Source: Alphaproteobacteria bacterium (GTDB taxonomy: Bacteria; Pseudomonadota; Alphaproteobacteria; Acetobacterales; Acetobacteraceae). Taken from it: a stretch of DNA of 64,000 bases. The notes beneath the pieces are model-generated. The model ran no database searches. It worked only from the letters and a program-made list of their open reading frames with translations, and was not told the DNA's origin. A program made the translations under genes and the position numbers. Below, piece by piece: positions 26,815 to 35,328 of the stretch (the first letter of the stretch is position 1; each line of letters starts with the position of its first letter). The DNA lies in contig JAPLOI010000063.1 in NCBI GenBank assembly GCA_026400815.1, positions 1-64,000 of the forward strand, in the 5' to 3' direction.

Positions 26815-27314
26815 AGGGCCAGCCGCCGCCGTTCCGGGCGCAGGGTTGGCCCGGCCTGCGCGATGTGGCCGCGATGGCCTTCACGATGGTGCTGCTGCTG
26901 GCCTGGTTGCTGGCATTGGCGGTGGCGTGGCGGCACTGGACCACGCGCAGCGACCTGGAATCCATCGTGCTGCTTGTGCTGGCCGCCGGGGTGGTGGGGA
27001 TGGGCGTTAGCTTCGTGCGCGCCGTGCACCGCCACCGCCTGCGCTGGGTGACGCTGGTGCAGCGGGGGGAATGGCGGCAGGCGACGGTGGTGGAGATCGC
27101 CCGCGGGTTCGATCCGCGCGGGATCGAGATCGGCGTGCCGTATCGCTGGATCGTCACTGCCGCGGCGCCGGGGCCGGACGGGGTGGAGCAGACATTCCAG
27201 TCCGCCCCGGTGCGGCGGTTGCGCGATGTGCGCGACCTGATGGGCAAGCGCGTGTGGGTGCGGGTGGATCCGGCCGACCCTTCCTGCCACGTGCTGCTGC
27301 CGATCCTGGCCTGA
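26811..27314 (+). CDS. Two-helix membrane protein, DUF3592-like
   Basis: 167 aa from GTG 26811, overlapping the preceding stop. Two hydrophobic helices (AFTMVLLLAWLLALAVAW and SIVLLVLAAGVVGMGVSFV) are followed by a soluble beta-rich domain with the sequence RGEWRQATVVEIARGFDPRG, PYRWIVTA, GKRVWVRVDPADPSCHVLLP, which resembles DUF3592 proteins. Function unknown. Coupled to the crotonase gene by overlap only; a functional link is not evident. Confidence 0.75.
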   Translation: MKGQPPPFRAQGWPGLRDVAAMAFTMVLLLAWLLALAVAWRHWTTRSDLESIVLLVLAAGVVGMGVSFVRAVHRHRLRWVTLVQRGEWRQATVVEIARGFDPRGIEIGVPYRWIVTAAAPGPDGVEQTFQSAPVRRLRDVRDLMGKRVWVRVDPADPSCHVLLPILA

Positions 27315-27321
27315 ATCGAAA

Positions 27322-27348
27322 CGCCCCGCCGGAGGGTCCGGCGGGGCG
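27322..27348. terminator. GC-rich hairpin between convergent genes
   Basis: CGCCCCGCCGG (27322-27332), loop AGGGT, then the exact complement (27338-27348). It sits eight bases after the DUF3592-like stop and 18 bases beyond the TRAP gene end on the other strand, so it can serve both. The T-tract is absent. Confidence 0.7.
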
Positions 27349-27365
27349 CATCGTGGGTGGCGCGG

Positions 27366-28463
27366 TCAGATCCGGTTGGCGGCGGACTGGCGGGCCATGA
27401 AGGTGTCGAAGCTGCCTTCGGCGACGCGGAACCACAGCACCTGCTCGCGGCGGAAGGCCATGTAGTGGTCGTGGACCTTCTTGAAGCGCGGGTTGGCGGC
27501 GCAGGTCTCGGTATAGAGTTCCTGGGCGGCGTTGAAGCAGGCTTCCAGCACCGGCGCCGGGAAGGGCGAGAGCTTGGTGCCGTTGGCGACCAGTTCGCGC
27601 AGGGCGCGGGGGTTCTGGGCGTCGTACTTGGCGACGGACCAGGCGACGGTTTCGCCGGCCGCGACCTCGATGGCGTTGCGATACACCTCCGGCAGCGTGT
27701 CGATTGCCTTCTGGTTGACGAACAGCGAGAGCGCCGCGCCGCCTTCCCACCAGCCGGGGTAGTAGTAGAACGGTGCGACCTTGTTGAAGCCGAGCTTCTG
27801 GTCGTCGTAGGGGCCGACCCATTCGGCGGCGTCGATGATGCCCTTTTCCAGCGCCGGGTAGATGTCGCCGCCGGCGATCTGCTGGGCGACGACCCCGAGC
27901 TTGGCCAGCACCTGGCCGGCAAAGCCGCCGATGCGCATCTTGAGGCCCTTCAGGTCCTCAACGGTCTTGATCTCCTTGCGGAACCAGCCGCCCATCTGCG
28001 CCCCGGTGTGGGAGAGGGTGTAGGAGGTGATGTTGTAGTCCTTGTAGAACTCCCGCATCAGCTCCTGCCCGCCGCCATGGAACACCCAGGCATTGTGCTG
28101 GCGGGTGTTGAGGCCGAAGGGCACGGCGGTGTCGAAGGCGAAGGTGGGGTCCTTGCCGACATAGTAGTAGGGCGCGGTGTGGCAGCATTCCACGGTGCCG
28201 TTCTGCACCGCATCGAGCGCCTGCAACGGCGGCACGATCTCGCCACCGGCGAACACGCGGATCTGGAACTTGTTGTCGGTCAGCTGGGCCACGCGGCGGG
28301 CGAAGTGCTCGCCGGCGCCGTAGATGGTGTCCAGGCTCTTGGGGAAGCTGGAGGTGAGGCGCCACTTGATTTCGGGCAGGCCCTGGGCGAGCGCGGGCGC
28401 AGCGAGCGTGCTGGCCGCGACGGCGCCGAGCCCGGCGCGGCGAATGGCGGAACGGCGGTTCAT
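27366..28463 (-). CDS. TRAP transporter solute-binding protein (DctP family), copy 1
   Basis: Periplasmic binding protein for carboxylate-type solutes. 365 aa from ATG 28463. Tat-like signal MNRRSAIRRAGLGAVAAS ending near APALAQ; then WRLTSSFPKSLDTIYGA, TAPYYYVGKDPTFAF, and the ligand-Arg segment LKGLKMRIGGFAGQ. The membrane partners DctQ and DctM are not in the window. It is very similar over its whole length to the next gene upstream, pointing to tandem duplication. Confidence 0.93.
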   Translation of the reverse strand: MNRRSAIRRAGLGAVAASTLAAPALAQGLPEIKWRLTSSFPKSLDTIYGAGEHFARRVAQLTDNKFQIRVFAGGEIVPPLQALDAVQNGTVECCHTAPYYYVGKDPTFAFDTAVPFGLNTRQHNAWVFHGGGQELMREFYKDYNITSYTLSHTGAQMGGWFRKEIKTVEDLKGLKMRIGGFAGQVLAKLGVVAQQIAGGDIYPALEKGIIDAAEWVGPYDDQKLGFNKVAPFYYYPGWWEGGAALSLFVNQKAIDTLPEVYRNAIEVAAGETVAWSVAKYDAQNPRALRELVANGTKLSPFPAPVLEACFNAAQELYTETCAANPRFKKVHDHYMAFRREQVLWFRVAEGSFDTFMARQSAANRI

Positions 28464-28634
28464 GCGTGTCCCTCGCGGCGGGTGCCGCGATCCCTGCAAG
28501 GTGCCCTTTGGGTTAGGGCACTCCGATGATGGCCCGTCAGGCCGCCGCCGTGGTTCGGCGGGCGGTCCCGGACGCCAGGATCATATCATTCCCGGTGCGG
28601 CAGGTGAATACATTCTGCAATAAAGGGGCACGAT

Positions 28635-28660
28635 GGCCCCGCGCCGGGTGGCGCGGGGCC
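28635..28660 (-). terminator. GC-rich hairpin between the two TRAP genes
   Basis: GGCCCCGCGCC (28635-28645), loop GGGT, exact complement (28650-28660), nine bases beyond the stop of the upstream TRAP gene on the - strand, followed there by a weak CCCCTTTATT. It suggests that the two copies are at least partly separate transcripts. Confidence 0.65.
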
Positions 28661-28668
28661 GCTTCAGG

Positions 28669-29766
28669 CTAGAGGCGATTGGCGGCGGACTGGCGGGCCA
28701 TGAAAGTGTCGAAGCCGTTTTCCGCCACGCGGAACCACAGCACCTCCTCCGCGCGGAAGGCCATGTAGCTGTCGTGGACCTTCTTGAAGCGCGGGTTGGC
28801 GGCGGAGGTTTCCGCGAACACTTCCTTCGCGGCGGCGAAGCTGGCTTCCAACACCGCGGCGGGGAAGGGCACCAGCTTGGTGCCGCCGGCCACCAGCTCG
28901 CGCAGGGCGCGGGGGTTCAGCGCGTCGTACTTGGCCAGGGTCCATTCCGTGGCCTCGGTGCAGGCGGCCTGCAGGATGGCGCGGTAGCTTTCCGGCAGTG
29001 CCTCGAACGCCTGCAGGTTCACGAACAGGCTGAGCGCGGCGCCGCCCTCCCACCAGGCGGGGTAGTGGTAGAACGGGGCGACCTTGGCGATGCCGAGCTT
29101 CTGGTCGTCGTGCGGGCCGACGAACTCCATGGCGTCGATCGTGCCCTTTTCCAGCGCGGAATAGACCTCGCCGGCGGCGAGCTGCTGCGGCAGCACGCCG
29201 AGCTTCTGCATCACCTGCCCGGCAAAGCCGGCGATGCGCATCTTGAGGCCCTTGAGGTCGTCCAGCGACTTGATTTCCTTGCGGAACCAGCCGCCCATCT
29301 GGGCGCCGGTGTGGCCCATTTGGAAGGCCGTGGTGTTGTAGGACTTGTACAGCTCGTCCAGCAGCTCCTGCCCGCCGCCGTGGCGCAGCCAGGCGGTGTG
29401 CTGGCGGGTGTTGAGGCCGAAGGGCACGGCGGTGCCAAAGGCGAAGGTCGCATCCTTGCCGATGTAGTAGTACGGCGCGGTCTGGGCGCATTCCACGGTG
29501 CCGTTCTGCACCGCATCCAGCGCCTGCAGCGGCGGCACGATCTCTCCGGCGGCGAAGGTGCGGATCTGGAAGCGGTTGTCGGTCATCTGTGCGACGCGGC
29601 GGGCCAGGAACTCGGTGGCGCCGAACAGCGTGTCGAGGCTCTTGGGGAAGCTGGAGGTGAGGCGCCATTTCACCTCTGGCAGCGGCGACTGGGCGAGCGC
29701 GGGGCGGGACAGGGTTGCGGCAACGGCGCCGACGGCACCGGTGCGGACGATCTGGCGGCGATCCAT
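28669..29766 (-). CDS. TRAP transporter solute-binding protein (DctP family), copy 2
   Basis: 365 aa from ATG 29766 (MDRRQIVRTGAVGAVAAT, signal ending near RPALAQ). Same blocks as copy 1: WRLTSSFPKSLDTLFGA, TAPYYYIGKDATFAF, LKGLKMRIAGFAGQ, and an almost identical C-terminus FDTFMARQSAANR. Differences cluster in the middle (EFVGPHDDQK against EWVGPYDDQK; CTEATEW against AGETVAW), so the ligands may differ. There are no DctQM genes here; the pair must use membrane subunits encoded elsewhere. Confidence 0.93.
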   Translation of the reverse strand: MDRRQIVRTGAVGAVAATLSRPALAQSPLPEVKWRLTSSFPKSLDTLFGATEFLARRVAQMTDNRFQIRTFAAGEIVPPLQALDAVQNGTVECAQTAPYYYIGKDATFAFGTAVPFGLNTRQHTAWLRHGGGQELLDELYKSYNTTAFQMGHTGAQMGGWFRKEIKSLDDLKGLKMRIAGFAGQVMQKLGVLPQQLAAGEVYSALEKGTIDAMEFVGPHDDQKLGIAKVAPFYHYPAWWEGGAALSLFVNLQAFEALPESYRAILQAACTEATEWTLAKYDALNPRALRELVAGGTKLVPFPAAVLEASFAAAKEVFAETSAANPRFKKVHDSYMAFRAEEVLWFRVAENGFDTFMARQSAANRL

Positions 29767-29873
29767 GGTCGGGACATCTCCTTGCAGCGGCTCACACACG
29801 GAGCCGCCGCAGGGATTAGGGATGTTTGGCGGCGCGATGAAGGGGCTGGCACGGCGCCAGCCATGCGTGCGCG

Positions 29874-30440
29874 TCAGCCGCCGGCGGGGGTGGGGGCGCC
29901 GAGCCCGGCCAGCGCCGCCGCAAGCACGGCGCCCGCGGGTTGGCCGCCATCGAGGCGCAGCACGGCGCAGGGCAGGGCGGCCAGCCAGGCGAGGTGGCGC
30001 GCAAGGCTGCGTTGGCTGGTGCCGGCGGAGTCGTAGCTCTCCGCCCAGGCCAGGAACTCCTGGCTGCCGGCGTGCATGTCTCCACCCGGGGCGATGCGGG
30101 GACCGAAGCGCGCCGCCTCCCGCGCGCGCAGGCGGTCCATGCGGGCTTGCTGGGGCACGTGCAGGAAGATCTCCGTGCCGATGCGCTTCGCCAGTGGGTC
30201 GCCCCAGCCATCGAGCGAGCCGGAGAGCACCCAGCCCACCTCGTCGTCCAGCGCGCGGGCGAGGCGGTCCAGGCGGTCCGGCATCGGGCGGGGGGTGACG
30301 TAGGCGGGGTTGGTCGGCAGCCAGAAATAGCTGTCGGTGTCATGCCAGGGCACGCCGAGCCGGCCGGCCAGTGCTGCGCCCAGGGTGCTGGTGCCGCTGC
30401 CGGAGGCGCCGGTGATGTGGATGCGTGGGCGCTGGGCCAT
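29874..30440 (-). CDS. P-loop kinase-like NTPase (adenylate/shikimate kinase fold)
   Basis: 188 aa from ATG 30440. Walker A GASGSGTST at residues 10-18, then DTDSYFWLPTNPAY and a lid-like Arg-rich segment (QQARMDRLRAREAARFG). It resembles small P-loop kinases annotated as adenylate-kinase-like or AAA-family proteins in this group; substrate unknown. Divergent from mobA with 53 bases between. Confidence 0.75.
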   Translation of the reverse strand: MAQRPRIHITGASGSGTSTLGAALAGRLGVPWHDTDSYFWLPTNPAYVTPRPMPDRLDRLARALDDEVGWVLSGSLDGWGDPLAKRIGTEIFLHVPQQARMDRLRAREAARFGPRIAPGGDMHAGSQEFLAWAESYDSAGTSQRSLARHLAWLAALPCAVLRLDGGQPAGAVLAAALAGLGAPTPAGG

Positions 30441-30493
30441 GCGGGGCTTTCCTGTTGGTGACATGGGCCGGACGCTGGCGCACGCTGGCTGAC

Positions 30494-31153
30494 ATGGCCA
30501 TTGCCCAACGTGCCCCCCCGGGATCGCGCCCGCCAGATGTCGCCATCGTGCTGGCCGGCGGGCAGGCGCGGCGCATGGGCGGAGGGGACAAGGCGCTGCG
30601 CGTGCTGGCGGGGCGCACTCTGCTGGACCATGTGCTGGCGCGCCTTGCCCCGCAGGTGGATCGGGTGGCGCTGAATGCCAATGGCGACCCCGCGCGCTTT
30701 GCCGCCTGGGGCCTGCCGGTGCTGAGCGACACGTTGCCGGATTTCTCCGGCCCGCTCGCCGGGGTATTGGCCGGGCTGCGCTGGGCGGCGGGGCAGGGGG
30801 CGGCGGAGGCGCTGGTGGTGCCGACCGATTCGCCCTTCCTGCCACCGGACCTGCTGGCCCGCCTGCGCGCCGGGCGCGGGGATGCCGAGTTGGCCTGCGC
30901 GGCCTCCGCCGGGCAGGTTCATCCGGTGGCGGCGCTATGGCGCACCGGGCTGGCCGAGGCGCTGGAGGCGGCGCTGCTGGGCGGGGAGCGGCGGATGATG
31001 GCGTTCATGCGCGGCCAGGGGCTCGCTGTGGTCGATGTCCCGATGGGGCCGGAGGGAGACCCTTTCGCCAACCTCAACACGCCGGAGGATCTGGCCGCCG
31101 CCGAGGCGTGGCTGGCTCAGGGGTGCGGCGGGTCGGTGTGCCGGAATGCGTAG
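30494..31153 (+). CDS. mobA: Molybdenum cofactor guanylyltransferase
   Basis: Adds GMP to Mo-molybdopterin to form the bis-MGD cofactor. 219 aa from ATG 30494. Nucleotidyltransferase motif VLAGGQARRMGGGDKAL, PTDSPFLPPDLL for the metal-binding Asp, and NTPEDL near the C-terminus. It serves DMSO-reductase-family enzymes; the molybdenum hydroxylase at 7.3 kb would use the cytosine form instead, so the two need not be linked. Its 3' end overlaps the convergent esterase gene by 37 bases. Confidence 0.93.
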   Translation: MAIAQRAPPGSRPPDVAIVLAGGQARRMGGGDKALRVLAGRTLLDHVLARLAPQVDRVALNANGDPARFAAWGLPVLSDTLPDFSGPLAGVLAGLRWAAGQGAAEALVVPTDSPFLPPDLLARLRAGRGDAELACAASAGQVHPVAALWRTGLAEALEAALLGGERRMMAFMRGQGLAVVDVPMGPEGDPFANLNTPEDLAAAEAWLAQGCGGSVCRNA

Positions 31154-31962
31154 GTGAGGGCCTTTGGCATCAAGGCTCGCCAGACGGCGGGCGCGTGGCC
31201 GCCGGGCACGAGCACCATTTCCACCGGCATGCCCTCCGCCTTCCATGTGTCGCGCAGGGTTTCGATCTGGCCGGCGATGCCAAGGTGATCTGCCAGGCCG
31301 GAGGCGACGAATATCGGCATGGGCAGGCCGCGCGCGCGGAAGCCGGGCAGCAGGACGGGATAGTTCAGCGCCGTCCAGGTCTCGGGCACCAGCGGCCGCC
31401 CGAAGGCGCCGGAGGTACGCGTGCCGGAACCCTCGGGCGGCTGCGGCACATAGATCGCCGGGCTCAGCAGCACCGCCGCGGCGAAGCGTTCCGGGTGCAG
31501 CAGCGCCAGGCGCAGCGCGGCATAGCCGCCGGCGGAGATGCCGCCCACCACCTGGCCGCGCCGGCCATCGAGCCCGCGCCAGCACTTTGCAGCGGTGGGG
31601 AACAGCTCCTCGGCCAGGGCGGCTTGCACGCGCTCCTGGGTATCCAGCCCCCAGCTGCGGCCGATCTCCGGCACCACGATCACCGCCGGGGGCATTCGGC
31701 CGGCGGTGATGGCGGCATTGGCCGCTGCCTCTATGCCGAGCTCCGGGAATTCGGCGGCGGGCACGCCGTCGCCGGGCATGAAGAACAGCATGGGATAGCG
31801 CAGGCCGCTGGTGGCGTGCCCGGTGGGGAGATAGACGCCAATTTGCCACGGGCGGCCCAGCACGGCCGACTCCAGCGTGACGCGCCGCAGCTCGCCGGCC
31901 TGCGCCGTGGCGGCGAGCAGCATCGCCGCGAGACCCAGAAAAAGGGCGCGCCAGTGCCTCAT
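31117..31962 (-). CDS. Exported esterase of the alpha/beta-hydrolase fold (esterase D-like)
   Basis: 281 aa from ATG 31962, with a signal peptide MRHWRALFLGLAAMLLAATAQA. Nucleophile elbow VGGISAGGYAALRLAL (G-I-S-A-G), then a likely acid in SGLADHLG and the His in VPGGHAPAVW. The layout matches the putative esterase family that includes enterochelin esterase and mycolyltransferases. Periplasmic by the signal. Substrate unknown. Confidence 0.83.
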   Translation of the reverse strand: MRHWRALFLGLAAMLLAATAQAGELRRVTLESAVLGRPWQIGVYLPTGHATSGLRYPMLFFMPGDGVPAAEFPELGIEAAANAAITAGRMPPAVIVVPEIGRSWGLDTQERVQAALAEELFPTAAKCWRGLDGRRGQVVGGISAGGYAALRLALLHPERFAAAVLLSPAIYVPQPPEGSGTRTSGAFGRPLVPETWTALNYPVLLPGFRARGLPMPIFVASGLADHLGIAGQIETLRDTWKAEGMPVEMVLVPGGHAPAVWRALMPKALTYAFRHTDPPHP

Positions 31963-32058
31963 TGCAGCGCTGCGGCCCCCTGAGCCGTTTGTTGTGTGGA
32001 TGGACAGGGTCTCGGCCGGCGGCAATGCTGTCAAGCAACACCTGCCCTTGGAGCCTGC

Positions 32059-32778
32059 ATGACCTGGTCCATCGTTACCCATGACGCCGCCAGCGGCGCC
32101 TTCGCGGTGGCCGTTGCCACCTGCAACTTCGCCGTGGGCGCCAGCGTGCCGCATATCCGGCCGGGCGTGGGCGCGGTGGCCAGCCAATCCTTCTCCAACC
32201 GCTATCTCGGCCCCGCCATCCTGGACGCGATGGCGCGCGGGCTGACGCCGGAACAGGCGATCCGCGGGGCCGTGGCCAGCGACGAGGGGCGTGGGTTGCG
32301 CCAGGTGCACGCGATCGACCGGCACGGCCGCACCGCCGCCTGGACCGGCGAGAACTGCGTGATGTGGTGCGGGCACAAGGCTGGGGCGTCTGTGAGCGTG
32401 GCCGGCAACATGCTGGCCAACGAGGCGGTGGTGGGCGACACGCTGGCCACTTTCCTGGCGCAGAATGGGCTGGCGCTGCCGGAGCGCCTGCTGGCCGCCA
32501 TGCAGGCCGGGCAGCGCGCCGGGGGCGATGCGCGCGGCCAGCAATCCGCTGCCATGCGCCTGTTCACCGGTGAGGACTTCCCCGATTTGTGCATCCGCAC
32601 CGACGACCATCCCACGCCGCTGGATGAGCTCGATCGCCTGCTGAAGCTGTGGCGCCGGGACCGCGAGCCGGGCCTGGCCAGCCAGCCGCGCCGGGCCGAC
32701 CCGGCAGGGGCGATCGACCTTGAAGCGATCGACGCCCGCTTCAAGGCCGCCGGATCACCGTTGCGCGTGCGGCGCTGA
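32059..32778 (+). CDS. DUF1028 family protein (Ntn-hydrolase-like)
   Basis: 239 aa from ATG 32059. It begins MTWSIVTHDAASGAFAVAVA and contains VGAVASQSFSNRYLGP, SDEGRGLRQVHAID, and NMLANEAVVGDTLATFL, the standard blocks of DUF1028. The family has an Ntn-hydrolase-like fold and occurs beside amidases and peptide-uptake genes in many bacteria; its reaction is not established. Here a rhodanese gene follows 56 bases later. Confidence 0.9.
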   Translation: MTWSIVTHDAASGAFAVAVATCNFAVGASVPHIRPGVGAVASQSFSNRYLGPAILDAMARGLTPEQAIRGAVASDEGRGLRQVHAIDRHGRTAAWTGENCVMWCGHKAGASVSVAGNMLANEAVVGDTLATFLAQNGLALPERLLAAMQAGQRAGGDARGQQSAAMRLFTGEDFPDLCIRTDDHPTPLDELDRLLKLWRRDREPGLASQPRRADPAGAIDLEAIDARFKAAGSPLRVRR

Positions 32779-32834
32779 TTGTTTCGGCTGCCTCGCGCCC
32801 CTACCTATACGCCGCAAAACCAGGAGGAACCGCC

Positions 32835-33206
32835 ATGGCCCTGTCCGCCAAGGATATGCTCGCCGCTGCCAACGCATCCGTGCCGAAGATCTCGCCCGAG
32901 GAGGCGCGCGATCTGATCGCCCAGGGCGCGCTGGTGGTGGATGTGCGCGACGGTACTGAAGTTGCCCTCGGCAAGGTGAAGGGTGCGGTGCATGCCCAGC
33001 GCGGGCTGATCGAGTTCAAGGCTGATCCCGAGATGCCCAGCCACGACCCTGCGTTCCAGAAGGATCGCACCGTGATCGTGTACTGCGCCTCTGGCGGACG
33101 CTCGGCGATGGCCGGCAAGACGTTGCAGGACATGGGCTACACCGATGTCCGCAACCTCGGTGGGTTCAAGGGCTGGGTGGATGTTGGTGGTGAGGTGGAG
33201 AAGTAA
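32835..33206 (+). CDS. Rhodanese-like sulfurtransferase
   Basis: Single rhodanese domain, 123 aa. SPEEARDLIAQGALVVDVRD, ALGKVKGAVHA, and the active-site loop VYCASGGRSA with the persulfide Cys. Preceded by a strong AGGAGGAA ribosome-binding site. Cytoplasmic; the sulfur acceptor is unknown. A three-stem repeat begins three bases after the stop. Confidence 0.92.
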   Translation: MALSAKDMLAAANASVPKISPEEARDLIAQGALVVDVRDGTEVALGKVKGAVHAQRGLIEFKADPEMPSHDPAFQKDRTVIVYCASGGRSAMAGKTLQDMGYTDVRNLGGFKGWVDVGGEVEK

Positions 33207-33209
33207 GGA

Positions 33210-33321
33210 AGTCTTCTTTTTCTGAAGAAAAAGAAGCAAAAAGACTTCATCCATTTGCGCCGTGGCTAGCCCCGGCGCAAACGAACAAAAGTTTTTTGGT
33301 TCTTCTTTTCAAAAAAGAACC
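33210..33321 (+). repeat. AT-rich three-stem intergenic repeat, copy 3
   Basis: It fills the gap between two convergent stop codons (rhodanese 33206; ABC-F 33324). Stem A 33213-33236 (11 bp), central stem TTTGCGCC (33254-33261) with GGCGCAAA (33274-33281) enclosing GGCTAGCC, stem B 33298-33321 with one mismatch (C in the T-run). CAAAAAGACTT and AAGTTTTTTG flank the centre as in the other copies. Confidence 0.85.
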
Positions 33322-33323
33322 GC

Positions 33324-35150
33324 TTAGCTTGCTTCCAGCGTCTCCCGCAGCAGCTCCAGCTCCAGCCAGCGCTCCTCTGCCGCCGCGAGGTCAATGCTGG
33401 CGCGAGTGAGTGCGTCCGTCGCTTTCTGGAACGCGGCGGGGTCGCGGCGGTAGAGGTCGGGGTCGTCCATCTTGGCCTGCAACTTGGCGATCTCGGCCTG
33501 CAGCTTTGCCATCTGCGCGGGCAGCTGTTCCAGCGCGTGCTTGTCCTTGAAGGTCATTTTGCGCGCGGGCGGGGCGGAGATCGGGGCAAGGGTGTTGCCC
33601 TTGGCCTTGGTCTCGCGCGCCGGGGTGCTGCCGACGGGCAGCCAGGGCGGGGCGCCGCGCTGGGCCAGCATGTCGCTCCAGCCGCCGGCATAGTCTTGCC
33701 AGCGCCCGTCGCCCTCGGCCACCAGCACGCTGGTGCAGACGCGGTCGATGAAATCGCGGTCGTGGCTGACGAGCAGGACGGTGCCGGGGTAGTCGGCCAG
33801 GAGTTCCTGCAGCAGTTCCAGGGTTTCGAGGTCGAGGTCGTTGGTGGGTTCGTCCAGCACCAGCAGGTTGCCGGGCTTGGCCAGGGCCACGGCCAAAGCG
33901 AGGCGCCCGCGCTCGCCGCCGGAGAGTACGCCCACCGGGGTGCGGGCCTGTTCCGGCGGGAACAGGAAGTCCTTCATGTAGCCGATCACGTGGCGCGCCT
34001 GGCCGTTGACGATCACCTGGTCGCCGCCGCGGCGGCCGTTGGCGCCGGTGAGCGTGTCGGCCAGGGTGGCGGTGGGGTCGAGCGAATCGCGGCGCTGGTC
34101 GAGCGTGACCATCTGCAGCGAGGCGCCGAGCTTCACCACGCCCTCGTCTGGCGGCATCGCGCCGGTGAGCAGGTTCAGCAGGGTGGTCTTGCCGGCACCG
34201 TTGGCACCGATGATGCCCAGGCGGTCGCCGCGCAGCACGCGCGTATCCAGCTCGCGCACCACGGTGCGGTCGCCGAAGGATTTGGAGACGCCCTCGGCCA
34301 CCATCACCATCCGGCCGGAGATTTCGCCTTCCGTGGCGGCGAGTTTCGGGCCGCCGGCGGGGCCGCGCAGCTGCTTGGTTTTGGCGCGCAGCTCATGCAG
34401 GTCCGACAGGCGGCGGACATTGCGCTTGCGCCGGGCCGTCACGCCGTAGCGCAGCCAGTCCTCTTCCATCACCAGCTTGCGGTCGAGCTTGTGGCGCTCC
34501 TTCTCCTCCTGCTCCAGCGTGTCGTCGCGCCAGGCCTCGAAATGGGCGAAGCCGCGATCGAGCCGGCGGGCGGTTCCACGGTCCAGCCACACGATTCCGC
34601 GCGAGAGCGATTCCAGCAGGCGGCGATCATGGCTGATCAGCACCATGGCGGAGCGCAGGGAGGCCAGCTCCTGCTCCAGCCAGGCGATGGCGGGCAGGTC
34701 CAGGTGGTTGGTGGGCTCGTCCAGCAGCAGGATGTCGGGCTGGGGGGCGAGCACGCGGGCGAGCGCCGCGCGCCGGGCCTCGCCGCCTGAGAGGCGGTCA
34801 GGATTCTCGGCGCCGGTGAGGCCGAGGGCCTCCAGCAAGGTGCGCGCGCGGTGCGGGTCGTCGCCCGGGCCGAGGCCCGCTTCCACGTAGGCCAGGGTGG
34901 TTTCGAATCCCGCAAGATCAGGCTCCTGCGGCAAATAGCGCACGGTGGCGCCGGGCTGCACGAAGCGCTGGCCGGAATCGGCGGCCAGCAGCCCGGCGGC
35001 CACTTTCAGCAGGGTGGACTTGCCGGAGCCGTTGCGCCCGACCAGGCACAGCCGGTCTCCGGGCGAGACGGCGATCTCCGCGCCGCGCAGCAGCGGGGAC
35101 GTGCCGAGGGTGAGGAAGATGTCGGACAGGAAGAGAAGGGGGGGCGCCAT
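33324..35150 (-). CDS. uup: ABC-F family ATPase, Uup type
   Basis: Soluble tandem ATPase of the ABC-F group that acts on ribosomes or on replication/transposon-excision processes. 608 aa. Two nucleotide-binding domains: Walker [13 protein letters not shown] and [12 protein letters not shown], signatures [13 protein letters not shown] and [13 protein letters not shown], Walker [15 protein letters not shown] and [13 protein letters not shown]. The C-terminal ~80 residues form a coiled coil ([20 protein letters not shown]), the hallmark of Uup over EttA. It has no membrane segments. Confidence 0.92.
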   Translation of the reverse strand: MAPPLLFLSDIFLTLGTSPLLRGAEIAVSPGDRLCLVGRNGSGKSTLLKVAAGLLAADSGQRFVQPGATVRYLPQEPDLAGFETTLAYVEAGLGPGDDPHRARTLLEALGLTGAENPDRLSGGEARRAALARVLAPQPDILLLDEPTNHLDLPAIAWLEQELASLRSAMVLISHDRRLLESLSRGIVWLDRGTARRLDRGFAHFEAWRDDTLEQEEKERHKLDRKLVMEEDWLRYGVTARRKRNVRRLSDLHELRAKTKQLRGPAGGPKLAATEGEISGRMVMVAEGVSKSFGDRTVVRELDTRVLRGDRLGIIGANGAGKTTLLNLLTGAMPPDEGVVKLGASLQMVTLDQRRDSLDPTATLADTLTGANGRRGGDQVIVNGQARHVIGYMKDFLFPPEQARTPVGVLSGGERGRLALAVALAKPGNLLVLDEPTNDLDLETLELLQELLADYPGTVLLVSHDRDFIDRVCTSVLVAEGDGRWQDYAGGWSDMLAQRGAPPWLPVGSTPARETKAKGNTLAPISAPPARKMTFKDKHALEQLPAQMAKLQAEIAKLQAKMDDPDLYRRDPAAFQKATDALTRASIDLAAAEERWLELELLRETLEAS

Positions 35151-35328
35151 GGCGCGGCTTCTATCATGGCGCGGCGCACAATGCGTGCACGTGACCGCTT
35201 GCGCCTGCGCGAAATGCGCGGCAGGCTTGCCTTACCATCATGTCACTTGACCCAATGGTTTCGGCCCTTCTGGCCGCTGGACTGTGCCCATCCACCGGCA
35301 GTGCGCTGCCGCACAAAGGAGAGTCTGC

